Source of the DNA: Tubulanus polymorphus
Lineage: Eukaryota > Nemertea > Palaeonemertea > Tubulaniformes > Tubulanidae
Assembly: GCF_964204645.1 (NCBI RefSeq)
Contig: NC_134029.1
Span: 18,680,450 to 18,744,449, forward strand
DNA: 64,000 nt
Direction of reading: 5' to 3'
Below the pieces are notes generated by a model. That model did not search any database, was not told the origin of the DNA, and was given only the letters and a program-made list of their open reading frames with translations. Both the position numbers and the translations under genes were made by a program. Positions 1 through 10,000 of this stretch are shown one piece after another. Each line of letters begins with the position of its first letter. Position 1 is the stretch's first letter.

Positions 1-1824
1 CACGCATTCGACGAATATTCGGTCACTTAGAATGACGTTATCGTGCTTGCTAAGGCAGTATCGTATTTCGGCATTATTTAAACTTAGCTTGAAGAGAGAA
101 AGATAAAACTGATCTCGTGCCATAGCGTGAATATAACAACATACTGTGCGCACATGTGTTAAAAAGTAAAAAGTCGAAATTTCAAGATTAAAAGTTGAGA
201 TTTCGAGTTTCAAAGTCAAAATTCCGAGTTTCAAAGTCGAAATTTCGACCTGAAAAAAAATGTTCATGTGACCGTAGATTTAAGTAGGGCACTAAGCGTT
301 CTCATGTTTAAATATTTCGAGGATACGCCGCTTATTCAATTGAGTACCGAAACACCAGGCCGAGTAAGCGCGGGAAGCGTATTCCCCCTGACGGTATATG
401 TAGGCTACGGCTTGATTTAAAACATCATGTCCCATCGGTGAGGAGATGAACTGTCTGAATTTATTGAAATTATGAAGATCACTCCTATGACTGAGAACAG
501 AGGTCCAATTAGCGCTACCTGGTAAGTTGTCGACTGGAAGCATTCTTAAATGGCGGCAATTAGAACGACAATCTTCTGCGTTGTATCTCGCTGATCCCCA
601 AATCATACATTCTACGCAATTTCTGAGACGTGCACACTGACCCGGACATGTCTTGAAATAAAGGAATCAAAAGGGTACATATTTTATGTATATTCATTTA
701 ACTGATATACATCGCAATTTAATAGACTATTTCAATAACCCCTGGATTGTGAAACCATGTTAAACTACTTTCGATCTTTCTGCTTAAAGTCTTTTCGATC
801 GTCCAATCTTTCAATCACAATGTAGTGAGGGTTTTCGTTGAAGCAAATCCTCTAAACATGTCTGACTGACCACCGTCTGGGTCATTTGACTAAAGGTTTT
901 TCACTAAAAGATAACTTAAAGGGACAATAATCAGCTTTTGAGGGGCCACCAGACTACGTGGCCATACCTAGCATCTATAAAAGGTATAGAACAAATCGAT
1001 TCAATTTGCACAGAGCATATTCCCCCTTAGTCAATGGACGTCACCCAATTCGGACCATTCCAACTTCTTGGCTAATGACGACACAATTATTGTCTGGCTC
1101 AAATAAACTAATACAAAGTTATTGCTTTTCCGCGTACGTAGACGACACCAAAAGGTACCTTGGAAAATTGGAACGACGAGAGAGTTTTTACTGATAGTAC
1201 TCCTGAAGTTTCGTTGATAACTAATTTCTATAAGTTATCAATCTAAAACATTTTTACAAACCTCCTTTTTCAGTTAATGTACATACCGGACAGTCTTCGC
1301 AAGTAGATCCCATGTAATAGCTGTTACGATGACACAAACATTTTCCACATATGCAGTTACCTTTGCCATTGCAAAGCATCTGTAATTGAACAATTATGAA
1401 TGAAGATTTACATGATGATGAATGAAATTTTTTTTCATTTGACACTTGAAATCAAAATGCCATTTTGGTCGATCGATGCTCTATGTGTTATAAATATTAT
1501 GATATCCGCTTGTTCAACCGATGCTGAATTTGTTTCAGATTTCACTATGGGCTTTACTGTGGAATCGCCATAAGTATTCTTTCTTATATGCTGTATTCGT
1601 TTTTAGAGAAGTGACAAGTACCCCGTTTGTTGAAAGGCAGTTTTCGACCGATGCGTGGCATTCGTCGCCTACAAAAACAAATTCTGAAAATCGTCCCTCG
1701 TTGAAAACAAAAACATTTATGCAGGAAAATGCTGACAACGATTGATAACGAATCACCTACCTAGAACGGAACGCCCAAAATAGCAGAAAACGGAAAAGAA
1801 TATGAGTTTCTGTGACAATGCCAT
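1..1824 (-). CDS. Integrin-beta stalk-like secreted protein, 3' end off window
   Basis: Minus-strand exons join in phase with GT-AG sites: 1824-1761 (ATG plus hydrophobic signal peptide, MALSQKLIFFSVF...), 1668-1622, 1379-1287, 651 to about 519, and probably 87 to beyond the left edge. Exons 2-3 give an integrin EGF module (GDECH..., then CNGKGNCICGKCLC and CEDCP). Exon 4 starts TCPGQCARLRNCVEC, as in the integrin beta-tail domain; the last segment (RYCLSKHDN...FVECV) also fits a beta-tail. A normal beta subunit has PSI, hybrid, I-like and three more EGF modules before this point, but here the signal peptide joins directly to the last EGF module. The exon 4 donor (CCAG/GTAGCG) leaves phase 1, while the exon at 87 wants phase 0, so an exon may be missing there. 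Transmembrane and cytoplasmic parts, if any, lie outside. The integrin-type modules are confident; the gene being this short is inferred from the signal exon. Confidence 0.7.
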
Positions 1825-1831
1825 CTTCACA

Positions 1832-1837
1832 TTTATT
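1832..1837 (-). promoter_or_regulatory. AATAAA poly(A) signal
   Basis: AATAAA on the minus strand lies about 48 bp after the stop codon of the short gene at 1885-2219 and just upstream of the ATG of the integrin-stalk-like gene. The two genes would therefore be packed end to end on the same strand. Confidence 0.4.
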
Positions 1838-1884
1838 AAACAGACAAGCGATTCAGTGATCGCTTTGCTAACTGTTTGCGGAAA

Positions 1885-2219
1885 TTAGTTGACCTCAATT
1901 ACTACGTTGTTTTGGCTACTCATGATCAGGATAAGTGATTGATTGTGTCCCGTAATGCTTATAATGACAGTGTTGTTATCTTTAATTTGCATGAATATCC
2001 TAATTTTTAGGTTGTGGATATAAACGGTGGTGGTTTGGGATGTGATATTATTACTTGTTTTGATCATGGAAGCGTTTCTGATTACTTTGCGTGTATAATG
2101 CGAACAACCGCAGTCAATATTCATTGAAAAGTCCATCGGGCAGTCTAGAGAAATTATCTTCAAAAAATGCCAGTGCAATCGGCGGTCATTTGAATGGATA
2201 ATAGACTTAAGATTACCAT
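1885..2219 (-). pseudogene. Short secreted-protein-like gene with a homopolymer frameshift
   Basis: A minus-strand ATG at 2219 opens a hydrophobic leader (MVILSLLSIQM, then ADCTG) that stops after 19 codons at a run of six T (plus-strand A 2162-2167). A change of one base in this run would connect it to the downstream frame, which stays open to a TAA at 1885. That part has several cysteines (LDCP, DCGCSHY), at least two possible N-glycosylation sites (NAS, NIT) and a beta-rich look. A poly(A) signal follows 48 bp after the stop. I do not recognise the family. It may be a true frameshift, a sequencing error in the homopolymer, or chance. Confidence 0.3.
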
Positions 2220-2318
2220 TATTAGAATGCAATACAATATATTCTTTTCATTGATGGAGGAGGTGCCTTTTTAAAGAAATGACTATACAGAAATAAAAGC
2301 TGCTGGTCCAACTAACAC

Positions 2319-2324
2319 TTTATT
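2319..2324 (-). promoter_or_regulatory. AATAAA poly(A) signal of the knottin-repeat gene
   Basis: AATAAA on the minus strand about 140 bp after the stop codon of the gene at 2463-3158, a normal 3'UTR distance. Confidence 0.55.
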
Positions 2325-2462
2325 TTTGCTATCATACTACAAATTAGAAATCAAAGCATTAACGATCTCAATACAAATCATAGTCGCTGGTAATGGAAAC
2401 ACAAACAACATCAAGAATAGATGTATAAATCTGTTGTGCATAAACCGAATCACCAATTCTGC

Positions 2463-3158
2463 CTATATAGGTCCAACGCTATCGCCTTTCTCGCCTTTCT
2501 TCTTCGGATAGCAAGCCTTTCTTGATTTGCCATTGGTACTATTGCCATACGGCAAGCACTGAACGTCCATTCCCAGACGCTTACAACAGTCGGAATCGCT
2601 TGAACAATTAATGTTAACGCAGTCTAGTCGACAACGCTTCCGTCCCAACAATCCCTTGCACACCGCGGAATTGCCACTGCGGTCGCTACAACAGTCCGAA
2701 TTGTCACTGCATTTCGAAAAAATACGTTTGCAATCCGGTCGACGTCGACAGGTGCCGCTTTTTCCATCCCCGATGACGCAAATTGTTGCCTTACCGTCGT
2801 TAGGACAACATTCCGAATCTGTGGTACACGGTTTATCAATCGCGCTGCACTCCTTTGCCTTTGACAGCTTACACACGGCGCCACTGCCTCTTACCTTGCA
2901 TGTAGCTACCATTCCAGGGCGATCGTCTGCTGCGCAACACTGATCATTAGATTCACACGATTCGTATCTAACGCGGCATTTTGACGGCAGACAGAATTTG
3001 CTTGCATCCTTCGAATTCATGAACGGTTTTCGGCACGTCACTCCATCTCCACAACACTTGTCACCCAAAGAACAAACGCTTCTATATTCTTTGCATCCCT
3101 GCGCGCTGATGTGCGCTACTACGAAGAGCAATAAACAGCTTCTCACCAACGCAGTCAT
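2463..3158 (-). CDS. Secreted protein of five six-cysteine (knottin-like) repeats
   Basis: 231 aa, with no intron inside the coding region. Residues 1-19 are a clear signal peptide (hydrophobic LLLFVV, cleavage near HISA/QG). Five repeats follow, about 22-56, 61-96, 104-137, 143-176 and 180-216, each with the order C, C, CC, C, C (for example CSLGDKCC, CTTDSECC, CSDNSDCC), the inhibitor-cystine-knot spacing. The tail is lysine-rich (KKKGEKGD). A good splice acceptor (TATTTCAG, ending 3162) sits three bases before the ATG, so a 5'UTR exon lies further upstream. AATAAA is at 2319-2324. Knottin repeats occur in protease inhibitors, antimicrobial and matrix proteins and venom peptides; nothing in the sequence picks one. 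Its neighbours on the same strand are also small, secreted and cysteine-rich. Confidence 0.85.
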   Translation of the reverse strand: MTALVRSCLLLFVVAHISAQGCKEYRSVCSLGDKCCGDGVTCRKPFMNSKDASKFCLPSKCRVRYESCESNDQCCAADDRPGMVATCKVRGSGAVCKLSKAKECSAIDKPCTTDSECCPNDGKATICVIGDGKSGTCRRRPDCKRIFSKCSDNSDCCSDRSGNSAVCKGLLGRKRCRLDCVNINCSSDSDCCKRLGMDVQCLPYGNSTNGKSRKACYPKKKGEKGDSVGPI

Positions 3159-3683
3159 TTTCTGAAATAAGAAGGACGAACAATGTTAGTAACTTTGTCG
3201 AATCGAGAAATAATGTTCAACTTTGAGAGGAATAGTTCAACTTAACGAACATGAATTGAATATTCGAAAGATCCATTACTGATTCTATGTCCATATTCAG
3301 TAATTTCCATGATATCACATACCATATGTTTCTCAAGCCGATGTCACCCAGGGAATGTCGTGAATGCAACGGGTTTATATATATATATATACATCGTAAA
3401 CAAAGGAGCATTCATGCTTATCAGCATTTCGCGTAAAGCCGTAATATGCTTTAAACGATTGTGTAGTTGCAGTGAACGAGGACAATCTTTCTTTTGACTA
3501 GAATATCAGTAATAGGGGTAATGGGCTTTCAAGCCAAAGGTCGAACGGTCGAGCTCATTAAAAAACAAAACATTAAAAGTAATTTAAAACTATAATATAT
3601 TTTCATAACCGTGTGTATTTTATATTATAACTAAATATTTATTCTAAGATATCAATAATTTAAATTTAAAAAGCATATTGTAT

Positions 3684-3739
3684 TAAATCAATTGGTCGCT
3701 CCACTTCGCTACCGCTCCGCTCCGCGACCAATTGATTTA
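3684..3739. repeat. GC-rich hairpin at centre of left terminal palindrome
   Basis: A perfect 16-bp stem (TAAATCAATTGGTCGC, 3684-3699, with its complement 3724-3739) encloses a 24-nt loop rich in CCGCTCC motifs, inside otherwise very AT-rich DNA. It sits between the two halves of the palindrome at the left end of the foldback element. A replication origin or terminal-resolution hairpin is one possible role; this is inference. Confidence 0.8.
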
Positions 3740-4255
3740 TTTACAATACACAAATTCATATAATCAAATATATTTTAATAATGATAATTATTCTATTATT
3801 CAACTGAAATACACACGGTTATGAAAATATATTATAGTTTTAAATTACTTTTAATGTTTTGTTTTTTAATGAGCTCGACCATTCAACCTTTAACCTGAAA
3901 GCCCATTACCCCTATTACTCTTAAAATAATCATGTACATGAATAACATTTAAATTGACAGATTATTCAATATAAAAGTATATATTTACAACATTATTTCA
4001 ATATTCATATTTGTGTGAGTTAGATTTTAAACATTAAAAGTGTTAGTAAAGTGTGATTGAAATAATACATGATATAAATCATTGAACTTCTAAAATCAAT
4101 ATAGTAAAAAAATATGTATAATAAATGGAACCAGAACAACCACAAATTATCAATATTACCAATAAGGGTAAAAAAAATATTTTAAAGCGTAAGGTTTCAG
4201 CGAACTCTAACTCTTTTTGAATTTTTACCTATTTTAATAAAAATTTGATATATAA

Positions 4256-5026
4256 ATGTGCACAAGATTAATTAAAGTTCCCGCGAAAGACATGAGTAAT
4301 AAATATATAAATTCAATATTATATTATTTAACTGTTAACAATAATTTAGCAGATATTTCAGGAGTAAATATAAATAGGTATTATAAATCTGAAAATAATG
4401 AATTAATTGAAACATCAGATATATTTTGCGATAATATAATGCTATATAAAATCATGTTAGAAAAAGAAATTATAAAAGAAAATAGAACAACTTTTCTAAA
4501 CGTTAATCAGAGAAAGATAACACATTATGAAATTATAGAATGTTTTAATCAAGGAGATATTATATTGGATAACTTAGCTATAAAAGTTACACGTTTTTTA
4601 ACAATTCATGATGATAATTCAAAATCATATATATTAAGTAGAATTAATCAAGAATTAAAATTAACAGATTATATTGCTGTATTTAAAATTTCATTATGCA
4701 ATCAAAATTTAAATGAATTAATACAGAAAATGGATAATATTGAAAAATTATTAAATGAAAAAAATTACAATATATTAGATGTAGATGTGACACAAGATTT
4801 TAAAGGATCATTTAATTCAGATGAAATAAAATCAATGTTCGAAAATAGAAAATATAAAGTTCTAAAAGAATTCTCCAATGGTTGTGTTTCAGCATTACAT
4901 AAGGATGATGAAATAAAGATCTATAATAAAACAGCATGTCAATTCAAATCTCCTGGTGTAAATATAAATTTCGGTTCAAATTTAATGAGTTACATAAATT
5001 GCTATCAAGAGAGGAGAATCATTTGA
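4256..5026 (+). CDS. AT-rich ORF of the foldback element, possibly Rep-like
   Basis: 256 codons, rich in Asn, Ile and Lys. The family is not recognised with confidence. The C-terminal third has LDVDVTQDF (about 174-182) and, 40 residues on, KIYNK (221-225). This order resembles the RiD.a.D and YDK motifs of rolling-circle initiators of the Rep_trans/gene II type; no HUH motif is seen. The first 14 codons lie inside the left inverted arm. After the stop at 5026 an open +1 frame continues and contains GLIRIEIT, a fitting next motif, until it runs into the right arm, so the protein looks frameshifted and truncated. The transcript start, a short upstream ORF at 4124 and any introns are unresolved. 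Confidence 0.55.
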   Translation: MCTRLIKVPAKDMSNKYINSILYYLTVNNNLADISGVNINRYYKSENNELIETSDIFCDNIMLYKIMLEKEIIKENRTTFLNVNQRKITHYEIIECFNQGDIILDNLAIKVTRFLTIHDDNSKSYILSRINQELKLTDYIAVFKISLCNQNLNELIQKMDNIEKLLNEKNYNILDVDVTQDFKGSFNSDEIKSMFENRKYKVLKEFSNGCVSALHKDDEIKIYNKTACQFKSPGVNINFGSNLMSYINCYQERRII

Positions 5027-5636
5027 AAAATCAATTGAAACAGGATTAATTAGAATTGAAATAACAAGTATTTCATATTACTCATGTCTTTCGCGGGAAC
5101 TTTAATTAATCTTGTGCACATTTATATATCAAATTTTTATTAAAATAGGTTAAAATTCAAAAAGAGTTAGAGTTCGCTGAAACCTTACGCTTTAAAATAT
5201 TTTTTTACCCTTATTGGTAATATTGATAATTTGTGGTTGTTCTGGTTCCATTTATTATACATATTTTTCTACTAAATTGATTTTAGAAGTTCAATGATTT
5301 ATATCATGTATTATTTCAATCACACTTTACTAACACTTTTAATGTTTAAAATCTAACTCACACAAATATGAATATTGAAATAATGTTGTAAATATATACT
5401 TTTATATTGAATAATCTGTCAATTTAAATGTTATTCATGTACATGATTATTTTAAGAGTAATAGGGGTAATGGGCTTTCAGGTTAAAGGTTGAATGGTCG
5501 AGCTCATTAAAAAACAAAACATTAAAAGTAATTTAAAACTATAATATATTTTCATAACCGTGTGTATTTCAGTTGAATAATAGAATAATTATTATTATTA
5601 AAATATATTTGATTATATGAATTTGTGTATTGTAAA

Positions 5637-5692
5637 TAAATCAATTGGTCGCGGAGCGGAGCGGTAGCGAAGTGGAGCGACCAATTGATTTA
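5637..5692. repeat. GC-rich hairpin at centre of right terminal palindrome
   Basis: Reverse-complement copy of the hairpin at 3684-3739: the same 16-bp stem and 24-nt loop, in the right arm of the foldback element. Confidence 0.8.
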
Positions 5693-6015
5693 ATACAATA
5701 TGCTTTTTAAATTTAAATTATTGATATCTTAGAATAAATATTTAGTTATAATATAAAATACACACGGTTATGAAAATATATTATAGTTTTAAATTACTTT
5801 TAACGTTTTGTTTTTTAATGAGCTCGACCGTTCGACCTTTGGCTTGAAAGCCCATTACCCCTATTACTAATATCAACGTCCAACGCTCCACCAGCTCTGC
5901 AATAGCCGTTACATGTTGTACTGGAACACGAAAAGCAGCCATCCACACGCCAAATACTTTTTGCCCGAAATCCAATATCTGTTGATGAATGTTTGTACTC
6001 TAGATAACACTGGAC

Positions 6016-7018
6016 TTGAAATTTTTCATGGGAAAAAAATATTGGGAACCAAAATTCAAGAACATTCGTTTGGATTAAAGACATCAAAATCAAATCCAAA
6101 CTGGATACCAATTAATGCCACAAGAAAATAGGTTCACTGTTTTCGATAATATCATTTTAACATAAATCGTAATGTCTGGAATGACTAAATCTATGAATCT
6201 ACTTCGATATATACTAAACATAATTATAATGATCATCGTATATATTCTCGGAGAAAATTTTTGGTTACCATTCGTCATTTGAGTGCGTTGCGCTCTATTG
6301 GCATACCTCTATTGCCATTTTCAAATCAGATACACGTCGGGAAACGGCAATGGAAATTGAAAAAAATGTGTGTTATCTATCCGAAATCAAGCCTATATTC
6401 GCCGAACTGACCAAGACGTCTGAATGTCTGAGCCCTCCGACTTCGTAACAACCGGTTCAGAGTTACCCTGGTCGAATAAATAGAGTCAATTTTCAGTTTA
6501 GTTTTTGTTCACCATTCAATCAAATCACATGATTGATCAATTCAAACAAAAAGGCAAAAAGAGAATCAACAAGAAACAATAAAAAGATTTAAACAAAGCA
6601 ACAAAAAGACAAAACATATATTCACTTTATTTACAGTTGTCAACACACATCAAGTTATTATAAAATGCCGATCTAGCCTCCCCAAATCTATTACTTCTCA
6701 TTTACAGCAAGTTTTCCAACGATGCGCTAGTGCGAGAACAAGATATATCATTATTATCATTGTTGGTATGCATGTTGTTATACAACAATATCATTGCTTT
6801 TTCCAACATTTTTTACAGGCCATGTGGTGCGGTACGGAGACTGATTTTTGCGATGTTTTATCAACCGCCGATTTCTAGACACTGTGGCGCGGCGGCGGCA
6901 ACTAACTAACGAAGTCCGCTGTGCAGTCCGCATCAGCAGAGACTGTGCAGTCAACCCCAAGGTCGTTGAACCAGTTTAGATCGGTTTGGTTTCGTTTGAA
7001 GCGATTTAACGCGCAGCA
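6016..7018. other. Intergenic region upstream of the torsin gene
   Basis: About 1 kb between the split cysteine-rich exon and the torsin start codon. The last 250 bp (about 6780-7018) are less AT-rich than the rest and may hold the torsin promoter and 5'UTR. The minus-strand ORF at 6778-6960 is arginine-rich and looks like a shadow. No repeat or other gene recognised. Confidence 0.4.
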
Positions 7019-10000
7019 ATGAAGAATACTCGTTCAACTGGTTATTTGTTGATGATATTCTTGATAATCTTTGCATCAAACGTTGAACGAAATGCTGTTG
7101 AAGGGATTGGTCCATTGGCACCAGCTGTAGCAGTGGGTACTGCAGCTATCACGTCGTTTTTGTTGACAAGTTACGATTCGATCAAATGTCAATTCGTCGA
7201 ATGTTGTACGAATTCGTGGATCGATGCAAATATAACTGGTGAGTTTCATGGATAAACTATTTAAATGAATGCAGTGGATATTTTACTGCACATCATCGCT
7301 GATTGGCTGATTTACACCGCATGCGCACAGAGGTGCGCGACTTAGAAAATTCAAGGAAAGTGTGGAGAAGAGTTAGAGAAAATAGAGCGGATAGAGCGAG
7401 ACTCGAACCCGGGCCAGTAAATTACTAGTGCAGCGTCTTCCCACTAGACCACTGAGCTCGCTGAGAAGCAACCGAAGGTTTTAACCATCTATACTAGTAC
7501 CTCACCTTTACCCTAATCCTATCCCTAGGGGTAAAACGGACCCTAACCCTAATCCTAACCCTCTGGGTCGTTTAGACCCTAAACCCATAGGAACCCTAAC
7601 CCTAAACCCAATAAAATGATTTTATTGTTGCTTTTATTGATTAATGCTATAATTTATAGTATTGATGGTATGGTAAAATAGCGGAAGTGTACACTTTGCG
7701 GTATACGTTTAATTATCCACTTGGTGAAATGAACGCAGTGGATATTTTACCGTATACGGCAGAGTCTTTACTTCTGCTATTTTACCGTACATCGTCGCTG
7801 ATTAGCTGATTTATGCCGCGTATCCGCACTGAGGTGCGCGACTTAGAAAATTCAAGGAAAGTATCATACCACTAGAACAACGAGCTCGCTAAAAACCAAT
7901 CGAATGTTTTAATTAGATATTGCACCTAACCTTACCCTAATCCTATCCCACGGGTAAAACGGCTGCCCGTGCAACGGTGGATTGTCTCTGCCTTAATTAG
8001 GTGAGTAATTGATGGTCAAGAGCCCCCAAATCTCTATATGTGATCCTAACACTTGCCTGTGCCAGAAGGCTTTGAACGAATTGAGAGTTCGGGCGAAAAC
8101 TTGCAAGTCACCCCTATAGCTCAAGTGGTAGAGCAATCGCCCGGCAAGCGAGAGATGGTTCGAGTCCCGGTCTCAGTGGTTGACAGATTTCGCTCATCCG
8201 CTAGTACTTCACTAATTCTTTAATCACACACATGATTATAATTAGTTACAAGCTCTACCGCTGCCCGTGCAATGGTGGGGTGTCTCTGCCTTATTTAGGT
8301 GTGTAATTAATGGTCAAGAGCCCCCAAACTTCTATCTGTGATCCTAACCCTCTGGGTCCTTTTGACCCTTAACCCATCGGAGCCCTAACCCTAAACCCAA
8401 TATAATGATTTTATTGTTACTTATTAGTTAATACTATAGTACATAGTAATGATGTACAGTAAAATAGCCCTAGCGGAAGTAAACACTTTATCGTATATGG
8501 TTGAATATCCACTTCGTAAAATGAAACAAAATTTCAGATTTGCTATTTATGATATCATCTACCGTGGCGAGTCTCGATGCCATCAGGTTTAGATCCTTGC
8601 TGTTGAGGATGTACCTGCACCTGCCAGTTGGCAATCCAATGAGATGCGCAAGTTCTACTTTCTGCATCACGATCGTCTTTCCCAGTTACAACTGTCTGAC
8701 ATTGTGACTGACAGAGACTATAATATAATTGCACACTATCGCCGATGTTCACATCTCAGTCCACCTAAGGCTGACCTCCGCCTTGCTTAAGGTTCTCAGT
8801 GAAATCAAATACACGTCTTTGAAAAACTAGGCAAATTATCATTCTATGGTTGCATTAGTGTATAGGTATTTCAACAATGATTGGGCCTATAAGACTTAGT
8901 TGATCATTGTCAGTTTATTCTTGAGGCAGAGAAAGAAATTATTAGAGTTAGATTGTGTCAATATTATGGATCCTAAAAGTTTTTCTATTGGCAAATGATT
9001 TAACATGTTTACCGGTAGTTTGCCAGGCAGAATTTGTAAAGCTACACTGAATATGCTTCATTTTCATCAAACCAAACCTCAAATCTTGCTGTATACATAA
9101 ACAACTTGAATTGTACAAAAATGAGAATTAAATGATTAGCTCCAGTACAAACTACATGGAAATGCAGAAACATAACCACTAGGCCTGCATCGTTAATTAA
9201 TATGGGCTTTTTGTTTCAGGGTTGTCTCGTTCATTGAACACAAGACTACACGGGCAACACCTGGTCATAGGAGCAACTCTTAAGGCAGTTAAGGTAAAAT
9301 GATTTCATAGAAGTAGATATTTTGACAATGCGGCTATTTTGCCAATGGCTCATTTTGATTTGTTACTGGCGTACATGCACCCTTCAGAGAAATTACTGTA
9401 CTTCACTAAAACAGGCTTCAAACCCACCACCTACTGTCTCAAAAAGAACTCACGAATGTCAACTATCATTATATTAGGCCTCATTCAACCAATAGGCCTG
9501 TAGCCCTTAAGTAAATCCTTTTGTTTGAGTCCCGGTCTTGGTGGTGGACTGTTCCCCGATGCCACAAACATCGATACCTTGCGACAACTGGGAGTTAGCC
9601 TTCTTTACTGCTGTCTGTGCACTAGTGGGTGAAATGAAGAAATTCCATGAAATGCCAGTTGTTCATTGGTTATTTATCCAATGGTTAAACTGAAATCAAT
9701 TTTCGAGCAACTCAGCTCTGGACACTGTGGCTTTACAACTAACTGACATTGAAATTTCTACTGCGTGTTTATTTCAGGCGCATGTTAACAATCCTGACCC
9801 GAAGAAAGCTTTGACGCTCTCGTTTCACGGGTGGACGGGAGGCGGTAAGAACTACGTCAGTCGAATGATTGCTGACCATCTGTACGTGAAAGGAATGCAA
9901 AGCAGATACGTGCACCTGTTCATTTCAACGTTACACTTTCCTCACAAAAGTGAACTAGAAACGTATAAAGTAAGTATGTCAGTTGATGCCCCCCATAATA

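Larger units (their letters stand above)
3508..5868. mobile_element. 2.36-kb long-inverted-repeat (foldback) element with 6-bp TSD
   Basis: The element starts AGTAATAGGGGTAATGGGC and ends with the exact reverse complement, flanked by a perfect 6-bp direct repeat AATATC (3502-3507 and 5869-5874). The arms 3508-4300 and 5077-5868 are inverted copies with only a few differences in about 793 bp, so the insertion is young. Each arm begins with its own interrupted palindrome (3508-3620 pairs with 3807-3919) around a GC-rich hairpin. The 776-bp centre holds most of one AT-rich ORF. Composition is much more AT-rich than the flanks. A 6-bp duplication with 5'-AG ends is what Maverick/Polinton integrases leave; hairpin ends with a Rep-like ORF also recall linear single-stranded DNA viruses. 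No integrase, polymerase or capsid gene is visible. Confidence 0.85.
3451..6015 (-). pseudogene. Cysteine-rich host exon split by a foldback element
   Basis: On the minus strand an acceptor (TTTCAAG) at about 6016 opens a coding segment (QCYLEYKH..., VDGCFSCSSTTCNGYC) running to 5875, where the foldback element begins. On the far side (3507 downward) the same frame continues across the single target copy for about 16 codons, including another Cys (LVHCNYT), to a TAA at 3451-3453. The CxGxC motif resembles cystine-knot (DAN/CTCK-like) secreted proteins, but that is a guess. Upstream exons were not found with confidence. As sequenced, the insertion interrupts the reading frame, so this allele should make a truncated or altered protein unless the exon was already non-functional. 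Confidence 0.4.

Noticed and set aside
958-1194. 78-codon plus-strand ORF preceded by a TATAAAAGG-like word
   Set aside because: No domain, no splice context and no poly(A) signal; composition like the surrounding DNA.
6778-6960. Arg-rich minus-strand ORF upstream of torsin
   Set aside because: Lies in the presumed torsin promoter/5'UTR and has no recognisable feature.
8115-8185. tRNA-Ala(GGC)-like sequence
   Set aside because: The anticodon loop lacks U33, the stems are imperfect and flanking SINE units repeat nearby; not a functional tRNA gene.
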